The position numbers and the translations under genes are program-made. A stretch of DNA of 64,000 nt from Snuella lapsa (GTDB lineage Bacteria > Bacteroidota > Bacteroidia > Flavobacteriales > Flavobacteriaceae). Shown here piece after piece: positions 1 through 8,979 of this stretch. The stretch covers positions 25,195 through 89,194 of the forward strand of contig NZ_BAABCY010000063.1 of assembly GCF_039539345.1 (NCBI RefSeq), written 5' to 3'. A model generated the notes under the pieces. It was not told the origin of the DNA. It was given only the letters and a program-made list of their open reading frames with translations, and searched no databases. Within the stretch, counting starts at the first letter, position 1. The number at the start of each line of letters is the position of its first letter.

Positions 1-1089
1 AATCTCCACATACGAAAAATTATCCATGTTGATATGGATGCATTTTATGCTTCTGTAGAACAAATGGACAATCCCGATCTTAAGGGAAAACCCATAGCTG
101 TTGGAGGTGGAGGCAAACGGGGTGTAATAAGTGCAGCCAGTTATGAAGCCAGAAAATTTGGTGTAAAAAGCGCCATGTCTGGTAATTTAGCTTCTAAACT
201 ATGTCCACATCTTATTTTTGTAAAACCTCGTTTTGAACGCTATCATGACATCTCAAAAAAAATAAGACGTATTTTCTTTGAGTATACCGATTTGGTCGAA
301 CCTTTATCATTGGATGAAGCATATTTGGATGTTACCCACAACAAAAAAGGGAATCCTAGTGCTTCACTTATTGCTAAAGAAATACGGGAACGCATTTTAA
401 ATGAAGTAGGACTAACAGCTTCTGCTGGTATTTCCATCAATAAATTTATAGCCAAAGTTGCCAGCGATTACAATAAACCCAATGGACAAAAAACCGTAAA
501 TCCAGAAGAAGTCATTACTTTTTTGGAGCAACTAGACATTCGGAAATTCTACGGCGTTGGTAAGGTAACCGCCGAAAAAATGTATCAATTAGGCATCTTT
601 ACGGGAAATGATTTAAAATCTAAATCCATTGAATTTCTAAACGATCACTTTGGGAAATCAGGAAGGTACTATTATTATGTTGTTAGGGGCATACATACCA
701 GTGAGGTAAAACCAAATAGAATACGTAAATCACTAGCAGCCGAACGCACTTTCAAGGAAAACCTTTCCAGTGAAATATTTATGCTGGAAAAATTAGATCA
801 CATAGCAGACGAAGTATCTCGTCGATTAATAAAAAGTAAGGTTTCTGGGAAAACAGTAACTTTAAAAATTAAGTATAGTGACTTCACCCTCCAAACCCGA
901 AGTAAGACCCTTCCTTATTTTATAAGCGATAAGGAACTTATTTTTGAAACTGCCAAAGAGTTATTATACCAAGAAAAACTTAATAACTCGGTACGATTAT
1001 TAGGCATTTCTCTTTCCAATTTAAATACCGAACCCAAGAAAAAGCCAGAACAAAATAGTGTAAGCGTTCAGTTAAAGTTTGAGTTTTAA
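1..1089 (+). CDS. dinB: DNA polymerase IV (Y family), 5' end outside the window
   Basis: Error-prone translesion DNA polymerase. The frame is open from base 1, and the residues RKIIHVD precede the first in-window ATG at 34. That matches the usual Pol IV N-terminus, so the true start lies left of the window and ATG 34 is internal. Visible: the palm motif DMDAFYASVE at the left edge, the catalytic LSLDEAYLDV (residues 91-100 counted from ATG 34), a helix-hairpin-helix around YGVGKVTAEKM (about 173-183), and the little-finger domain in the last 120 residues. The gene ends 1 nt before the stop of the convergent lipoprotein gene. Family assignment is secure; any SOS control would be upstream and is not visible. 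Confidence 0.95.
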   Translation, partial: NLHIRKIIHVDMDAFYASVEQMDNPDLKGKPIAVGGGGKRGVISAASYEARKFGVKSAMSGNLASKLCPHLIFVKPRFERYHDISKKIRRIFFEYTDLVEPLSLDEAYLDVTHNKKGNPSASLIAKEIRERILNEVGLTASAGISINKFIAKVASDYNKPNGQKTVNPEEVITFLEQLDIRKFYGVGKVTAEKMYQLGIFTGNDLKSKSIEFLNDHFGKSGRYYYYVVRGIHTSEVKPNRIRKSLAAERTFKENLSSEIFMLEKLDHIADEVSRRLIKSKVSGKTVTLKIKYSDFTLQTRSKTLPYFISDKELIFETAKELLYQEKLNNSVRLLGISLSNLNTEPKKKPEQNSVSVQLKFEF

Positions 1090-1090
1090 A

Positions 1091-1483
1091 TTAATTTGAT
1101 AGCTTTTTCATTTTTACCGATTCAAACTGCATTAAATATAAAAAACCTAATTCATCTATCTCGTAATGTGCTTGATAGTTAAACTTTTTATCATTAAAAT
1201 AATAAAAAACGGTTTCTTCTTTTGTTTCATACTTAGCTTCAGATATACCAGAAGGTCTTGTAAAAACCACCTCTCCATTGGATTTGAATTCATATACACT
1301 TCCATTTTCAACTGGTTCCCAAACACCTAATACATCATATTGATTGTCTGGATCGTAAATATCATCTATAAACTCAACAACTTGCCATGTTCCTATAATA
1401 GCTTCATCTATAATAACTGTACCTCCCTTAGAACATGAAAGCAACGTAGAGCAAAAAACAAAAATCCACATTATTTTTTTCAT
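1091..1483 (-). CDS. small lipoprotein, lipocalin-like, unknown function
   Basis: Short secreted lipoprotein. A longer reading starts at 1501, but the start at 1483 gives a clean type II signal peptide (MKKIMWIFVFCSTLLSC) with Cys as lipidation site, so I prefer it. After the lipobox comes a beta-rich stretch, with IIGTWQVVEF near the mature N-terminus and YEFKSNGEVVF further on. This resembles the lipocalin-like lipoproteins common in Bacteroidota. No catalytic motif is seen. It is convergent with dinB and separated from it by 1 nt. The lipoprotein call is firm; the fold is a guess from pattern and function is unknown. Confidence 0.7.
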   Translation of the reverse strand: MKKIMWIFVFCSTLLSCSKGGTVIIDEAIIGTWQVVEFIDDIYDPDNQYDVLGVWEPVENGSVYEFKSNGEVVFTRPSGISEAKYETKEETVFYYFNDKKFNYQAHYEIDELGFLYLMQFESVKMKKLSN

Positions 1484-1720
1484 AGCATTTTCTTTAACCA
1501 TATTACAAATATAAGAAAAATCTTATGATTATAAAATTCTCATTTGTGTCAACAATCTAAGTTTCAGGAAGGCTTTATAAGGTTCAAATTATCACTAAAA
1601 ATTAATATAACTTGATACTTTGAGCAAAGTATTAACCCAAAATTAAAAACTTCTCTTTTTCTAAACTAGAATCTATCTTTTCATACAAGTGAAACAATAA
1701 AAAATTGAATCGTTTTATCC

Positions 1721-2497
1721 TTAATTTAAAATTGGTAAATCCATCAGGTCTTTGATACTTGATACAACCATATCTGGATGGTAAGCAAAACTATCAAGAT
1801 CTTCAATATTGGTACCCCCAGAAAGAACTAGTACTGATTTATAACCCATTTCCACACCTCCAATAATATCTGTTTCCATGGTATCTCCTACCATGAATGT
1901 ATTTTCGGTGCGAACACCTAATTCTTTTCTTGCTTCTCGAAACATAATAGGACTCGGCTTACCCATTGAAAAAGCTTTTTTCCCAGTTGCAGTTTCCAAC
2001 ATTGCAACGATAGCACCACATCCAGGTCTAATACCATCAGGAACAGGACAGTTGGGGTCTAGATTTGTTGCTATAAGTTTTGCCCCTTTCATAATCATTT
2101 TAGTCGCAGCCTCTATCATGTTCATATTAAATGACTTACCTTCTCCAACAATAACATAATCAGGATCCATATCGTTATTTGCAATATTATTATCATGAAG
2201 AGCATTCATAAGTCCTGAGTCTCCTATAACATAGGCACTACCATTAGGCTTTTGCTTGGAAATAAATCTGGCAGTAGCCGTTGCGCATGTAAAAACATTA
2301 GATTCTTCAACCTCTATACCCATTTTATTAAGTTTCAATTGAACGTCCCTTCTTGAACGCTGAGAATTGTTAGTAAGAAATAAAAAAGGTATTTTTTTTT
2401 CTTGAAGCCTTTTTATAAACACATCTGCCCCATCAATTAATTCTTTTCCCTTATAAATGACTCCATCCATGTCTAATAAAAATCCTGTATTCTCCAT
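1721..2497 (-). CDS. HAD-superfamily sugar-phosphate phosphatase (NagD-like)
   Basis: HAD hydrolase of the NagD/PGP type (class IIA cap), expected to dephosphorylate small phosphorylated metabolites in the cytoplasm. I start it at ATG 2497 rather than 2536: this gives MENTGFLLDMDGVIYKG, putting the nucleophile motif DMDG at residues 9-12 as in the family. Also visible are FLTNNS (motif II), GKPSPIMF with the motif III Lys, and MVGDTMETDIIGG (motif IV acidic residues). At about 258 residues the length is normal. It is monocistronic, with about 220 nt of featureless sequence before the lipoprotein gene. The substrate cannot be read from sequence. Confidence 0.88.
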   Translation of the reverse strand: MENTGFLLDMDGVIYKGKELIDGADVFIKRLQEKKIPFLFLTNNSQRSRRDVQLKLNKMGIEVEESNVFTCATATARFISKQKPNGSAYVIGDSGLMNALHDNNIANNDMDPDYVIVGEGKSFNMNMIEAATKMIMKGAKLIATNLDPNCPVPDGIRPGCGAIVAMLETATGKKAFSMGKPSPIMFREARKELGVRTENTFMVGDTMETDIIGGVEMGYKSVLVLSGGTNIEDLDSFAYHPDMVVSSIKDLMDLPILN

Positions 2498-2536
2498 ATA
2501 TTTTTTTGTCAAAAATAAGTGTAGCATCCCTAACAA

Positions 2537-2979
2537 AAAACATCTATATTATCACATTTCTAAATAAAATTAACTTGAAATTCTGCTTTAAACTAATACC
2601 AATAGGGCTCATGTATTTAACTCTGACAAAGAAATCCACATAGCACACAACCTATTGCAAAACAAACTATTATCAAAAAATAACCATAAAATATTTTGTT
2701 CGTCTCATTTGGATCTAAAGGTCTAAAACCGAAATTGGGTTATTTTGATTCTCTTTTTCATGGAAATGACCATTTCACAACGGAAACCTCGACATAAGGC
2801 GTCGAAGTATATTCAATTATGAGAGTGGACTTTGGCTAGAAGTCTAAAGAAAAACATATCCCTTTTAAAAACAACTTTATGCTTCAAACTTCTAGCTAAA
2901 AGAATGACGCTTACAGAAACTAAAGTATCTGATCTAAAATAAACAGGGTTTAATTTTTACCTTTAAAGCTCTAAACAGG
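2537..2979. other. 443-nt intergenic region with an imperfect inverted repeat
   Basis: No open frame of note. The left part holds a fragment resembling dispersed flavobacterial intergenic repeats (cctcgac...gtcgaag, about 2787-2808). The right part has a 16-nt imperfect inverted repeat, 2834-2849 against 2882-2897, with 13 identical positions and a 32-nt spacer. It lies between two leftward genes, so it is downstream of pyk and upstream of the HAD gene. A role in ending pyk transcription is possible, but there is no clean T-tract. Confidence 0.4.
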
Positions 2980-4422
2980 CTAAATATCACAAGTGTTGAT
3001 TTCAGTAACTCGTAAAGTATTTACCATACCTTTTTCTTGAATAGGCATAGCTGCCAAACTGATTACCATATCACCTTCGTTCAAATAGCCTTCCTTACAA
3101 GCTATCGCATTTACATCTTCTATGGTTTCGTCTGTGCTTACAAATTTGTCATAATAAAATACCCGAACGCCCCAAAGCAAGCTTAAACGTGTTAAGATAC
3201 GTTTATTAGAGGTAAAAACTAAAATATGGCATAGTGGTCTCCAAGCTGAAATTTGGAAAGCGGTATAGCCACTATTCGTTAAAGTAGAAATAGCTCTTGC
3301 ATTTATCTCATTAGCCATATTTGCTGCATGGTAACAAATAGATTTTGTTATGTAACGATTTGTACGAATATGAGGTGGCAATTGAGGTACCTGAATAAGG
3401 TTCGAATTTTCTACACTTTCAAGGATACTGGCCATTTGTTTAATTACTTGTACTGGATAACTTCCAACAGAGGTTTCTCCTGAAAGCATTACGGCATCTG
3501 CTCCGTCCATAACAGAATTGGCTACATCATTCACTTCTGCTCTTGTAGGTGTTAAACTAGAAATCATCGTTTCCATCATTTGAGTAGCTATAATCACTGG
3601 GATTCTAGCCTTTTTTGCTCTTAACACCAATTGTTTTTGGATAAGTGGTACTTCTTGAGCCGGAACTTCAACTCCTAAATCTCCACGAGCAACCATTAAC
3701 CCATCGCAATATGCTACAATCTTATCGATGTTAACGACAGCTTCTGGTTTTTCTATTTTAGCTATAATAGGAATTTTATGATCGCTATGTTCACTAATTA
3801 AGTCTCTAAGCTCCATTAAATCCTCTGCATGACGCACAAAAGATAAGGCTATCCAATCTACATCCTGACCAATAGCAAAAATGGCATCTTCAATATCTTT
3901 TTCGGTTAGCGCTGGTTGTGAAATATTGGTATTGGGCAAGTTTACCCCCTTTTTGGACTTTAATGGCCCGCCTTGAATAACGCGTGCCTTAACTTCACTT
4001 TTTTTATCTGTAGAAACAACTTCAAAAATAAGTTTTCCATCGTCTAAAAGAATACGCTCTCCTGGCTTGGCATCTTGAGGAAACCTGTCGTAGGTCATGT
4101 ATACCCGTTCCTTAGTCCCTTCAAAACGTTCGCCCGTAGCAAATATTATCTCATCATTCTCACTAACAACAACTTCGTCCTTCATTACACCAACCCGCAA
4201 TTTAGGCCCTTGTAAATCGGCTAAAATAGCTGCAGTATAACCATATTCATCATTTAATTCTCGTATTATTCTTATACGTTCTGTGACATCAGCATAATCG
4301 GCATGTGAAAAATTTATCCTGAAAACATTAACGCCCGCATCGAGCATTCCTTTTAAAATTTCTTTAGAGCTTGAGGCCGGACCTAAGGTGGCTACTATTT
4401 TAGTTTTTTTTGTTGTTGACAT
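2980..4422 (-). CDS. pyk: pyruvate kinase
   Basis: Last step of glycolysis: phosphoenolpyruvate plus ADP to pyruvate plus ATP. The 480-residue protein starts with KIVATLGPASS and continues with RINFSH, the B-domain region after ADLQGPKLRVG, the catalytic IIAKIEKPEAV, VARGDLGVE (metal site) and TQMMETMI, as in bacterial pyruvate kinases. The C-terminal domain is complete. Its ATG overlaps the stop of the preceding IPExxxVDY gene by 1 nt (TAATG), so the two are translationally coupled, an arrangement common in Flavobacteriia. It is probably the last gene of the acpP-fabF-rnc series. Confidence 0.97.
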   Translation of the reverse strand: MSTTKKTKIVATLGPASSSKEILKGMLDAGVNVFRINFSHADYADVTERIRIIRELNDEYGYTAAILADLQGPKLRVGVMKDEVVVSENDEIIFATGERFEGTKERVYMTYDRFPQDAKPGERILLDDGKLIFEVVSTDKKSEVKARVIQGGPLKSKKGVNLPNTNISQPALTEKDIEDAIFAIGQDVDWIALSFVRHAEDLMELRDLISEHSDHKIPIIAKIEKPEAVVNIDKIVAYCDGLMVARGDLGVEVPAQEVPLIQKQLVLRAKKARIPVIIATQMMETMISSLTPTRAEVNDVANSVMDGADAVMLSGETSVGSYPVQVIKQMASILESVENSNLIQVPQLPPHIRTNRYITKSICYHAANMANEINARAISTLTNSGYTAFQISAWRPLCHILVFTSNKRILTRLSLLWGVRVFYYDKFVSTDETIEDVNAIACKEGYLNEGDMVISLAAMPIQEKGMVNTLRVTEINTCDI

Positions 4423-4907
4423 TAGTTAAAAATTAAATTGTCTTTAGATTTTAATTGATTTATATCAATACTATAAGCTGTGGCAATTTGGGGAATTTTT
4501 AATATTGCACTTAAAATATACTTTTCTTTACTATAATTAAATTCACTCTCTATTTTTAAAAAATAGTTAACCCTTTTATATTCGGGCACCAAACAGTATG
4601 TGTTTGTTATTTTTTCTTGCATATCAAATAACGACCCGCTACCTATTGTTTGATACGCTTCAATCTTACAAACATTAGAAATCAAACTCCATGTTGTAAG
4701 CTGTTTTTCATCTTCCCACTCAAAAATGGAAAACGATGATGCGCCATTATTAAAGTCGATGTCTGTTGGTTTTCTTGAGAGCTTTACATCCAGATCCCTG
4801 TTAAGGAGGTAGGCCAATCGATAATCCTCAATTGTACAGTGAATTGCAATTAAAGCATATTGCTCTTCCTCAAAAACATCCTCAAGAATTAGCTTATGAA
4901 CAGCCAT
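4422..4907 (-). CDS. IPExxxVDY family protein
   Basis: Conserved protein of unknown function found in Bacteroidota, typically beside pyk. The name-giving motif appears at residues 107-115 as VPEYKRVNY, within NTYCLVPEYKRVNYFLKIE. The 161 residues have no signal peptide or membrane segment, so it is probably cytoplasmic. Its stop overlaps the pyk start by 1 nt, and rnc lies 119 nt upstream. The coupling suggests co-expression with pyruvate kinase, but a functional link is inference only. Confidence 0.85.
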   Translation of the reverse strand: MAVHKLILEDVFEEEQYALIAIHCTIEDYRLAYLLNRDLDVKLSRKPTDIDFNNGASSFSIFEWEDEKQLTTWSLISNVCKIEAYQTIGSGSLFDMQEKITNTYCLVPEYKRVNYFLKIESEFNYSKEKYILSAILKIPQIATAYSIDINQLKSKDNLIFN

Positions 4908-5026
4908 AACTTAAATTAAACGCCGTAAATATAACATTTAAATTATTGGTCTTGATATGTTTTACGTAATCTTAAGAATAAAATACAACTAAAACGTTAT
5001 AGTTCATTTCTTTTGGAAAAAGAAAC

Positions 5027-5767
5027 TTACAGCATCTTGGATATCTTTTTCTGAAATGCAAAAAAAGCACGCTTGGAGGCCTTTTCCTCTGCTTTTTTCT
5101 TTGAAGTTGCCCTTGCCTTGGCAACTATTTTATTATCTATGGATAGTTTAACCGAAAAATGCCTAACGTCATCATTTCCTGTATCTTCGTATACATTGTA
5201 ATTAAACGTTTTCTTTTCTTTTTGGCACCACTCTATTAGGAGACTTTTATAACTAATAACCTTTCCTTCAAGCTTTTCTATATCTACATAAGGAATGATA
5301 ACACGGTCGTAAATAAATTTTTCACAATATTTATAGCCTCTGTCTAAAAAGATGGCACCTATTAAAGCTTCGAATAAATTGCCATGAATATTGTCTCCAA
5401 ATTGACCTGATGGTATTTTACTTTGTACCAAATCAATCAAGCTTAACTCCTTTCCTAATTCATTTAAATGTTCCCTACTAACTACTTTGGATCGCATTTT
5501 GGTTAAGTAGCCCTCATCTCCTCCAGGTACTTCGAGGTATAAATGAGAAGCAATAACGGCTCCAAGCATAGCATCTCCCAGAAACTCCAATCGTTCATAG
5601 TTGATAGCGTTTCCTTGCTTATCTCTTATGTTCATAGAACGATGCGTGAAAGCTGTTTGGTAAAACTTAACATGCTTTGGCTTAAACTGTAGGACTTTAG
5701 TTAATGCCATAAAAAAATTCCCGTTGCGTTTAAAACGGGAATTTAATATGTTGCGAATGTATTTCAT
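5027..5767 (-). CDS. rnc: ribonuclease III
   Basis: Double-strand-specific endoribonuclease that processes rRNA precursors and structured RNAs. The signature ERLEFLGDAMLGAVI starts near residue 59, with the catalytic acidic residues in LEFLGDA and in LFEALIGAIFLDRG. A double-stranded-RNA-binding domain fills the C-terminus (about 165-238, including KSLLIEWCQKEKK and ARATSKKKAEEKASKRAF). Length is 246 residues. It follows fabF by 99 nt in the same direction; the acpP-fabF-rnc order is widespread in bacteria. The N-terminal extension of about 20 residues before the first helix (MKYIRNILNSRFKRNGN) is typical of this phylum. Confidence 0.96.
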   Translation of the reverse strand: MKYIRNILNSRFKRNGNFFMALTKVLQFKPKHVKFYQTAFTHRSMNIRDKQGNAINYERLEFLGDAMLGAVIASHLYLEVPGGDEGYLTKMRSKVVSREHLNELGKELSLIDLVQSKIPSGQFGDNIHGNLFEALIGAIFLDRGYKYCEKFIYDRVIIPYVDIEKLEGKVISYKSLLIEWCQKEKKTFNYNVYEDTGNDDVRHFSVKLSIDNKIVAKARATSKKKAEEKASKRAFFAFQKKISKML

Positions 5768-5866
5768 CTGATATTGTAATACCTTATTTTAATGTCAGAT
5801 GCATTAAACCATGTTTCATTTTACTTGAAGATTTAAATTACCACTATGGTTTATTTCATTCGAAAT

Positions 5867-7117
5867 TTAATCTAGTTTTTTGAACAATACACAGGCGTTA
5901 TGTCCACCAAATCCGAATGTATTACTCATTGCTACTTTAATATCTCGCTCTTGAGCTTTATTCAATGTTAAATTCAACTCAGGGTCTATCTTTTCGTCTA
6001 CCACTTCATGATTAATGGTTGGAGGAACAATACCATGTTCCATCGCCAATATTGTAGAAATGGCCTCAATAGCACCTGCTGCTCCCAACAAATGCCCAGT
6101 CATGGACTTGGTTGAATTAATATTTATATGCTTTGCGTGATCTCCAAATACTTCCGATATAGCTTTAAGTTCAGCAACATCACCTAAAGGTGTAGATGTA
6201 CCATGCGTATTAATATGATCCACATCCTCTGGGTTAAGCCCTGCATTCTCCAAGCAATTTTTCATAACTGCTATAACACCTATTCCATCTGGGTGAGGTG
6301 CCGTCATATGATGCGCATCAGAAGACAAACCGCCTCCTAAAAACTCAGCATAAATTTTCGCGCCTCTGGCTTTAGCATGCTCATATTCTTCAAGAACCAA
6401 TGCACCTGCACCTTCTCCTAAAACAAAACCATCTCTAGTAGCATCAAACGGACGAGATGCTGTTTCTGGGCTTTCGTTTCTAGTTGATAATGCATGCATT
6501 GCGTTAAAGCCACCCATACCAGCTATAGTAACCGCAGCTTCACTTCCTCCAGTAACTATCACATCACAATGCCCTAATCGTATTGAATTAAGAGCATCGA
6601 ACATGGCATTAGCAGATGAAGCACATGCTGAAACGGTCGTATAATTTGGCCCCATAAAGCCATACTTTATAGAGATGTTCGCTGGTGCAATATCAGCAAT
6701 CATTTTAGGAATAAAAAACGGGTTAAACCTTGGAGTTCCGTCTCCGTCAGCAAAATTTAAAACTTCTTGCTGAAACGTTTCTAAACCTCCAATTCCTGCC
6801 CCCCATATAACACCAACACGCAATTTATTTACCGCATCCAGATCTATTTTGGCATCGGCAATGGCTTCATCGGCTGCAACCATAGCGTATTGCGCAAACT
6901 TATCCATTTTACGAGCCTCTTTTCTATCTAGAAAATCGGTTGCATTAAAGTTTTTTAATTCGCAAGCGAATTTCGTTTTAAACTTTTCGGTGTCATAATA
7001 TGTTATAGGCGCAGCACCGCTTTTACCACTAATCAGACCTTCCCAATATTCTTCTTTGGTGTTTCCAATAGGTGTTAAAGCGCCCAATCCTGTGACTACA
7101 ACTCGCTTTAATTCCAT
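5867..7117 (-). CDS. fabF: beta-ketoacyl-ACP synthase II
   Basis: Elongating condensing enzyme of type II fatty-acid synthesis; it joins malonyl-ACP to acyl-ACP. The Cys-His-His triad is visible: C165 in VSACASSAN, H305 in NTHGTSTPLGD and H342 in MTGHLLGAAGA. The 416-residue length is standard. It begins 12 nt after acpP in the same direction, so the carrier protein and its synthase are co-transcribed, with rnc downstream. Confidence 0.98.
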   Translation of the reverse strand: MELKRVVVTGLGALTPIGNTKEEYWEGLISGKSGAAPITYYDTEKFKTKFACELKNFNATDFLDRKEARKMDKFAQYAMVAADEAIADAKIDLDAVNKLRVGVIWGAGIGGLETFQQEVLNFADGDGTPRFNPFFIPKMIADIAPANISIKYGFMGPNYTTVSACASSANAMFDALNSIRLGHCDVIVTGGSEAAVTIAGMGGFNAMHALSTRNESPETASRPFDATRDGFVLGEGAGALVLEEYEHAKARGAKIYAEFLGGGLSSDAHHMTAPHPDGIGVIAVMKNCLENAGLNPEDVDHINTHGTSTPLGDVAELKAISEVFGDHAKHININSTKSMTGHLLGAAGAIEAISTILAMEHGIVPPTINHEVVDEKIDPELNLTLNKAQERDIKVAMSNTFGFGGHNACVLFKKLD

Positions 7118-7129
7118 AAAGTATCGTGC

Positions 7130-7363
7130 TTATTTTGCAGCCTCTATATATGAAATAGCTTGACCAACTGTTGCGATGTTTTCTGCTTGGTCGTCAGGAA
7201 TTTGAATATCAAATTCTTTTTCGAATTCCATGATTAACTCTACAGTATCTAATGAGTCTGCTCCTAAATCGTTTGTGAAGCTTGCTTCAGTAACAACTTC
7301 GTTCTCATCAACTCCCAATTTGTCTACGATAATCGCTTTTACTCTTGATGCAATGTCTGACAT
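7130..7363 (-). CDS. acpP: acyl carrier protein
   Basis: Carrier of growing acyl chains in fatty-acid synthesis. The 77-residue acidic protein has the phosphopantetheine attachment motif GADSLDTVEL with Ser37. It is first of the leftward group acpP-fabF-rnc and divergent from purN across a 260-nt region. A -7-like box TATTTTTG lies on the minus strand at 7394-7401, about 31 nt before the start codon. Confidence 0.98.
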   Translation of the reverse strand: MSDIASRVKAIIVDKLGVDENEVVTEASFTNDLGADSLDTVELIMEFEKEFDIQIPDDQAENIATVGQAISYIEAAK

Positions 7364-7393
7364 AATCTTTAAATTTAAGTTTTAATTAAGTGG

Positions 7394-7401
7394 CAAAAAT
7401 A
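7394..7401 (-). promoter_or_regulatory. putative -7 box of the acpP promoter
   Basis: On the minus strand this reads TATTTTTG, matching the Bacteroidota -7 consensus TAnnTTTG. No clear TTG-type -33 element lies at the usual distance, so this is a partial promoter match supported by its position just upstream of acpP. Confidence 0.4.
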
Positions 7402-7623
7402 AAAAACTTTATTTTAAAACACACTTTTACTTTAAAAATGTGTTTGTAATTTACTAAAATTACTTTTAAGTATTTCAAATTTACCTTCTAATTGTTAATA
7501 TTTATTCTTTTTTTTGTTTCAAATAATTAATGCTGCTCCTACGTAAACTGCATCTTTGTTTTTTACAAAGCTGCATGTCATAATTAACTTGAGACAGCTA
7601 ACTTAAATTTATAAAAGCAACTA

Positions 7624-8196
7624 ATGAAACGTATCGTGATTTTTGCATCTGGAAGTGGTACCAATGCTGAAAACTTAATCAAGTTTTTTCAAAATAGCCA
7701 AAAAGCTTCTGTTGTTCAGGTTCTTACCAACAACCCGCAGGCCAAAGTATTAGATCGTTGTAAAACTTTAAAGGTTAGCGCTCTGTCTTTTAACAACATT
7801 GCCTTAAAGCAAACACCTGATGTACTCAATATATTAAAGGCATCGCAACCTGATCTTATTATATTGGCTGGTTTTTTGTGGAAATTTCCTGAAAACATCT
7901 TGAATGAATTCCCTAATAAAGTCATTAATATACACCCAGCTTTATTGCCTAAATACGGAGGTAAGGGCATGTATGGTATGCATGTACATAATGCCATTGT
8001 CGCCAATAATGAAAAAGAGACTGGCATTACCATACATTATGTAAATGAACATTACGACGAGGGAGCGATTATTTTTCAAGCAAAATGCACTGTTTTCCCT
8101 AATGATTCCGCTGAAGATGTTGCTGCTAAAATCCATGAATTGGAGATGGAACATTTCCCGAAGGTAGTTAATCAATTATTGTCCGAACAAGACTAA
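7624..8196 (+). CDS. purN: phosphoribosylglycinamide formyltransferase (GART)
   Basis: Transfers a formyl group from 10-formyltetrahydrofolate to GAR, the third step of de novo purine synthesis. The 190-residue protein has the phosphate-binding SGSGTNAENL near residue 9, the catalytic His region INIHPALLPKYGGKGMYG and the Asp loop HYVNEHYDEGAIIFQ. All are typical of the monofunctional PurN family. Its ATG at 7624 gives the expected KRIVIFASGSGTN N-terminus. An RNase H gene follows after 27 nt in the same direction, so the two are probably co-transcribed. Confidence 0.96.
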   Translation: MKRIVIFASGSGTNAENLIKFFQNSQKASVVQVLTNNPQAKVLDRCKTLKVSALSFNNIALKQTPDVLNILKASQPDLIILAGFLWKFPENILNEFPNKVINIHPALLPKYGGKGMYGMHVHNAIVANNEKETGITIHYVNEHYDEGAIIFQAKCTVFPNDSAEDVAAKIHELEMEHFPKVVNQLLSEQD

Positions 8197-8223
8197 AAGA
8201 TCATTTTTGACCAGACAAGTAAG

Positions 8224-8865
8224 GTGAGTAAGAAAAAGAAAAAATATTATACTGTTTGGAAAGGACATCATACAGGTGTTTTTGAATCCTGGAACGATTG
8301 CAAAGCACAAATTAAAAATTTTCAGGGAGCCCAGTACAAATCGTTTTCTACGTTTGAAGCTGCCAAAGCAGCCTTAAAAGGAAATTATAAAGATTATATA
8401 GGCAAAACCGCCTCTTTTAAAAGCGACCTAACTCCCGAACAACTAAAAAAAATAGGGCAACCCAATTACAACTCCATCTCGGTAGATGCTGCATCGAGTG
8501 GCAACCCAGGGGTAATGGAATACCGTGGTGTAGATACGAAAACAAAAAAGCAATTGTTTATTCAAGGGCCTTTTGAAGAAGGAACCAATAACATTGGAGA
8601 ATTTTTAGCCATAGTACATGGGTTGGCATTTTTAAAAAAACACGATAGCGACCGTATTATTTACACCGACTCTAGGACAGCCATAAGTTGGGTGAAAAAG
8701 AAATCTTGCAATACAAAATTAGAGCGCAACGATAACAACAAATTACTTTTTGAATTAGTTGACAGAGCAGTAAATTGGTTGAAAAAAAACACCTACACTA
8801 CGGTCATTGTTAAATGGGAGACTAAGGCTTGGGGAGAAATCCCTGCTGATTTTGGAAGGAAATAA
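8224..8865 (+). CDS. ribonuclease H with N-terminal viroplasmin (hybrid-binding) domain
   Basis: Degrades RNA in RNA:DNA hybrids. Start codon is GTG at 8224, giving MSKKKKKYYTVWKG. Residues about 7-52 form the small hybrid-binding (caulimovirus viroplasmin-like) domain, with YYTVWKGHHTGVFESW and YKSFSTFEAA. The RNase H fold follows: ISVDAASSGNPG (first Asp), NNIGEFLAIVHGL (Glu), IIYTDSRTAISW (Asp) and a terminal IPADFGRK (last Asp), so the full DEDD set is present. Length 213 is normal for this two-domain type. It lies 27 nt after purN. Confidence 0.93.
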   Translation: MSKKKKKYYTVWKGHHTGVFESWNDCKAQIKNFQGAQYKSFSTFEAAKAALKGNYKDYIGKTASFKSDLTPEQLKKIGQPNYNSISVDAASSGNPGVMEYRGVDTKTKKQLFIQGPFEEGTNNIGEFLAIVHGLAFLKKHDSDRIIYTDSRTAISWVKKKSCNTKLERNDNNKLLFELVDRAVNWLKKNTYTTVIVKWETKAWGEIPADFGRK

Positions 8866-8924
8866 AACGTGTTATACACTAACAATTCATTACTAAATAA
8901 GAATTTACATTCCTAAAAATATTC

Positions 8925-8954
8925 TTGAATTAGTAGTCAAAAGACGTATATTTG
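8925..8954 (+). promoter_or_regulatory. strong Bacteroidota-type promoter before the PfkB kinase gene
   Basis: TTG at 8925-8927, a 19-nt spacer, and an exact TAnnTTTG box (TATATTTG) at 8947-8954, about 25 nt before the ATG at 8980. Both spacing and boxes match the primary-sigma consensus of Bacteroidota. Confidence 0.75.
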
Positions 8955-8979
8955 CAAAAAAATTATCGCTTCTTTTTAT

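Noticed and set aside
34..1089. dinB as a gene starting at ATG 34
   Set aside because: The frame is open to base 1 with the conserved family N-terminus RKIIHVD in front, so the gene is cut by the window edge rather than short.
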